Origin: Aquifex sp.
GTDB taxonomy: Bacteria; Aquificota; Aquificia; Aquificales; Aquificaceae
DNA length: 6,407 nucleotides
NCBI GenBank assembly: GCA_015487405.1
Contig: WFPV01000007.1
Coordinates: 1 to 6,407, forward strand
Direction: 5' to 3'
A program made the position numbers and the translations under genes. How positions within the stretch are numbered: the stretch's first letter is position 1; the number at the start of each line of letters is the position of its first letter. The notes below the pieces were generated by a model, which was given only the letters and a program-made list of their open reading frames with translations, was not told where the DNA came from and did no database searches. This document shows, in pieces, positions 6,351 through 6,407 of this stretch.

Positions 6351-6407
6351 TTTAACATCTCCTGAAGTTTCCTTTTGAGCTCCGGATTGTTTGCAAGTGC
6401 TTGCTTA
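6347..6407 (-). CDS. 3' end of an unidentified gene (last 19 codons)
   Basis: The minus strand is open from the right edge to a TGA at 6347-6349, giving a C-terminus KQALANNPELKRKLQEMLK. This is a basic amphipathic helix with no recognisable motif, too short to assign. The TGA overlaps the GTG of the DUF2231 gene by 4 bases (GTGA) and the fragment contains that gene's AGGAG, which is the reading that makes best sense of the edge. It is presumably the preceding gene of the same operon; any operon promoter or regulator lies at or beyond it. Confidence 0.6.
   Translation of the reverse strand, partial: KQALANNPELKRKLQEMLK
6359..6363 (-). promoter_or_regulatory. Ribosome binding site of the DUF2231 gene
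   Basis: AGGAG, 8 bases before the GTG at 6350, embedded in the last codons of the upstream partial gene. It decides the GTG start, since no ATG candidate lies close by. Confidence 0.65.

Overview
The window looks like chromosomal DNA from a thermophilic bacterium, most likely one of the Aquificales (Aquifex-like). This is an inference from Lys/Glu-rich proteins, moderate GC and very tight gene packing with 4-base overlaps. I could not confirm it by any search. Almost every base is coding, and no RNA gene, mobile element or CRISPR array is visible.

The theme is copper (and probably silver) export. Reading along the minus strand from the right edge, a compact operon enters: the last 19 codons of an unidentified gene, a four-helix DUF2231-type membrane protein, a secreted NosL-like copper-binding protein, and a P1B-type ATPase with a CPH motif (CopB type) and a very His-rich N-terminus. 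Adjacent genes overlap by 4 bases or are separated by 10 bases, so they are probably co-transcribed and translationally coupled. Further left, still on the minus strand, lies a large heavy-metal RND pump of the CusA type. It keeps all three methionines of the CusA copper site and runs off the left edge with roughly the last 90 residues missing.

Between copB and cusA sits one gene on the plus strand, encoding a 133-residue coiled-coil protein of unknown function. It is tail-to-tail with copB (1 base between stop codons) and head-to-head with cusA (30 bases between start codons).

A working model, which is inference: CopB moves copper from cytoplasm to periplasm. The NosL-like protein binds it there through CxxCGM and a Met/His tail, and the CusA-type pump expels it across the outer membrane. 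DUF2231 may be an accessory membrane factor. The membrane-fusion and outer-membrane partners of CusA and any copper-responsive regulator are not in the window. The least explained elements are the coiled-coil gene wedged in antisense orientation and the DUF2231/NosL pair attached to a copper exporter rather than to nitrous oxide reductase.
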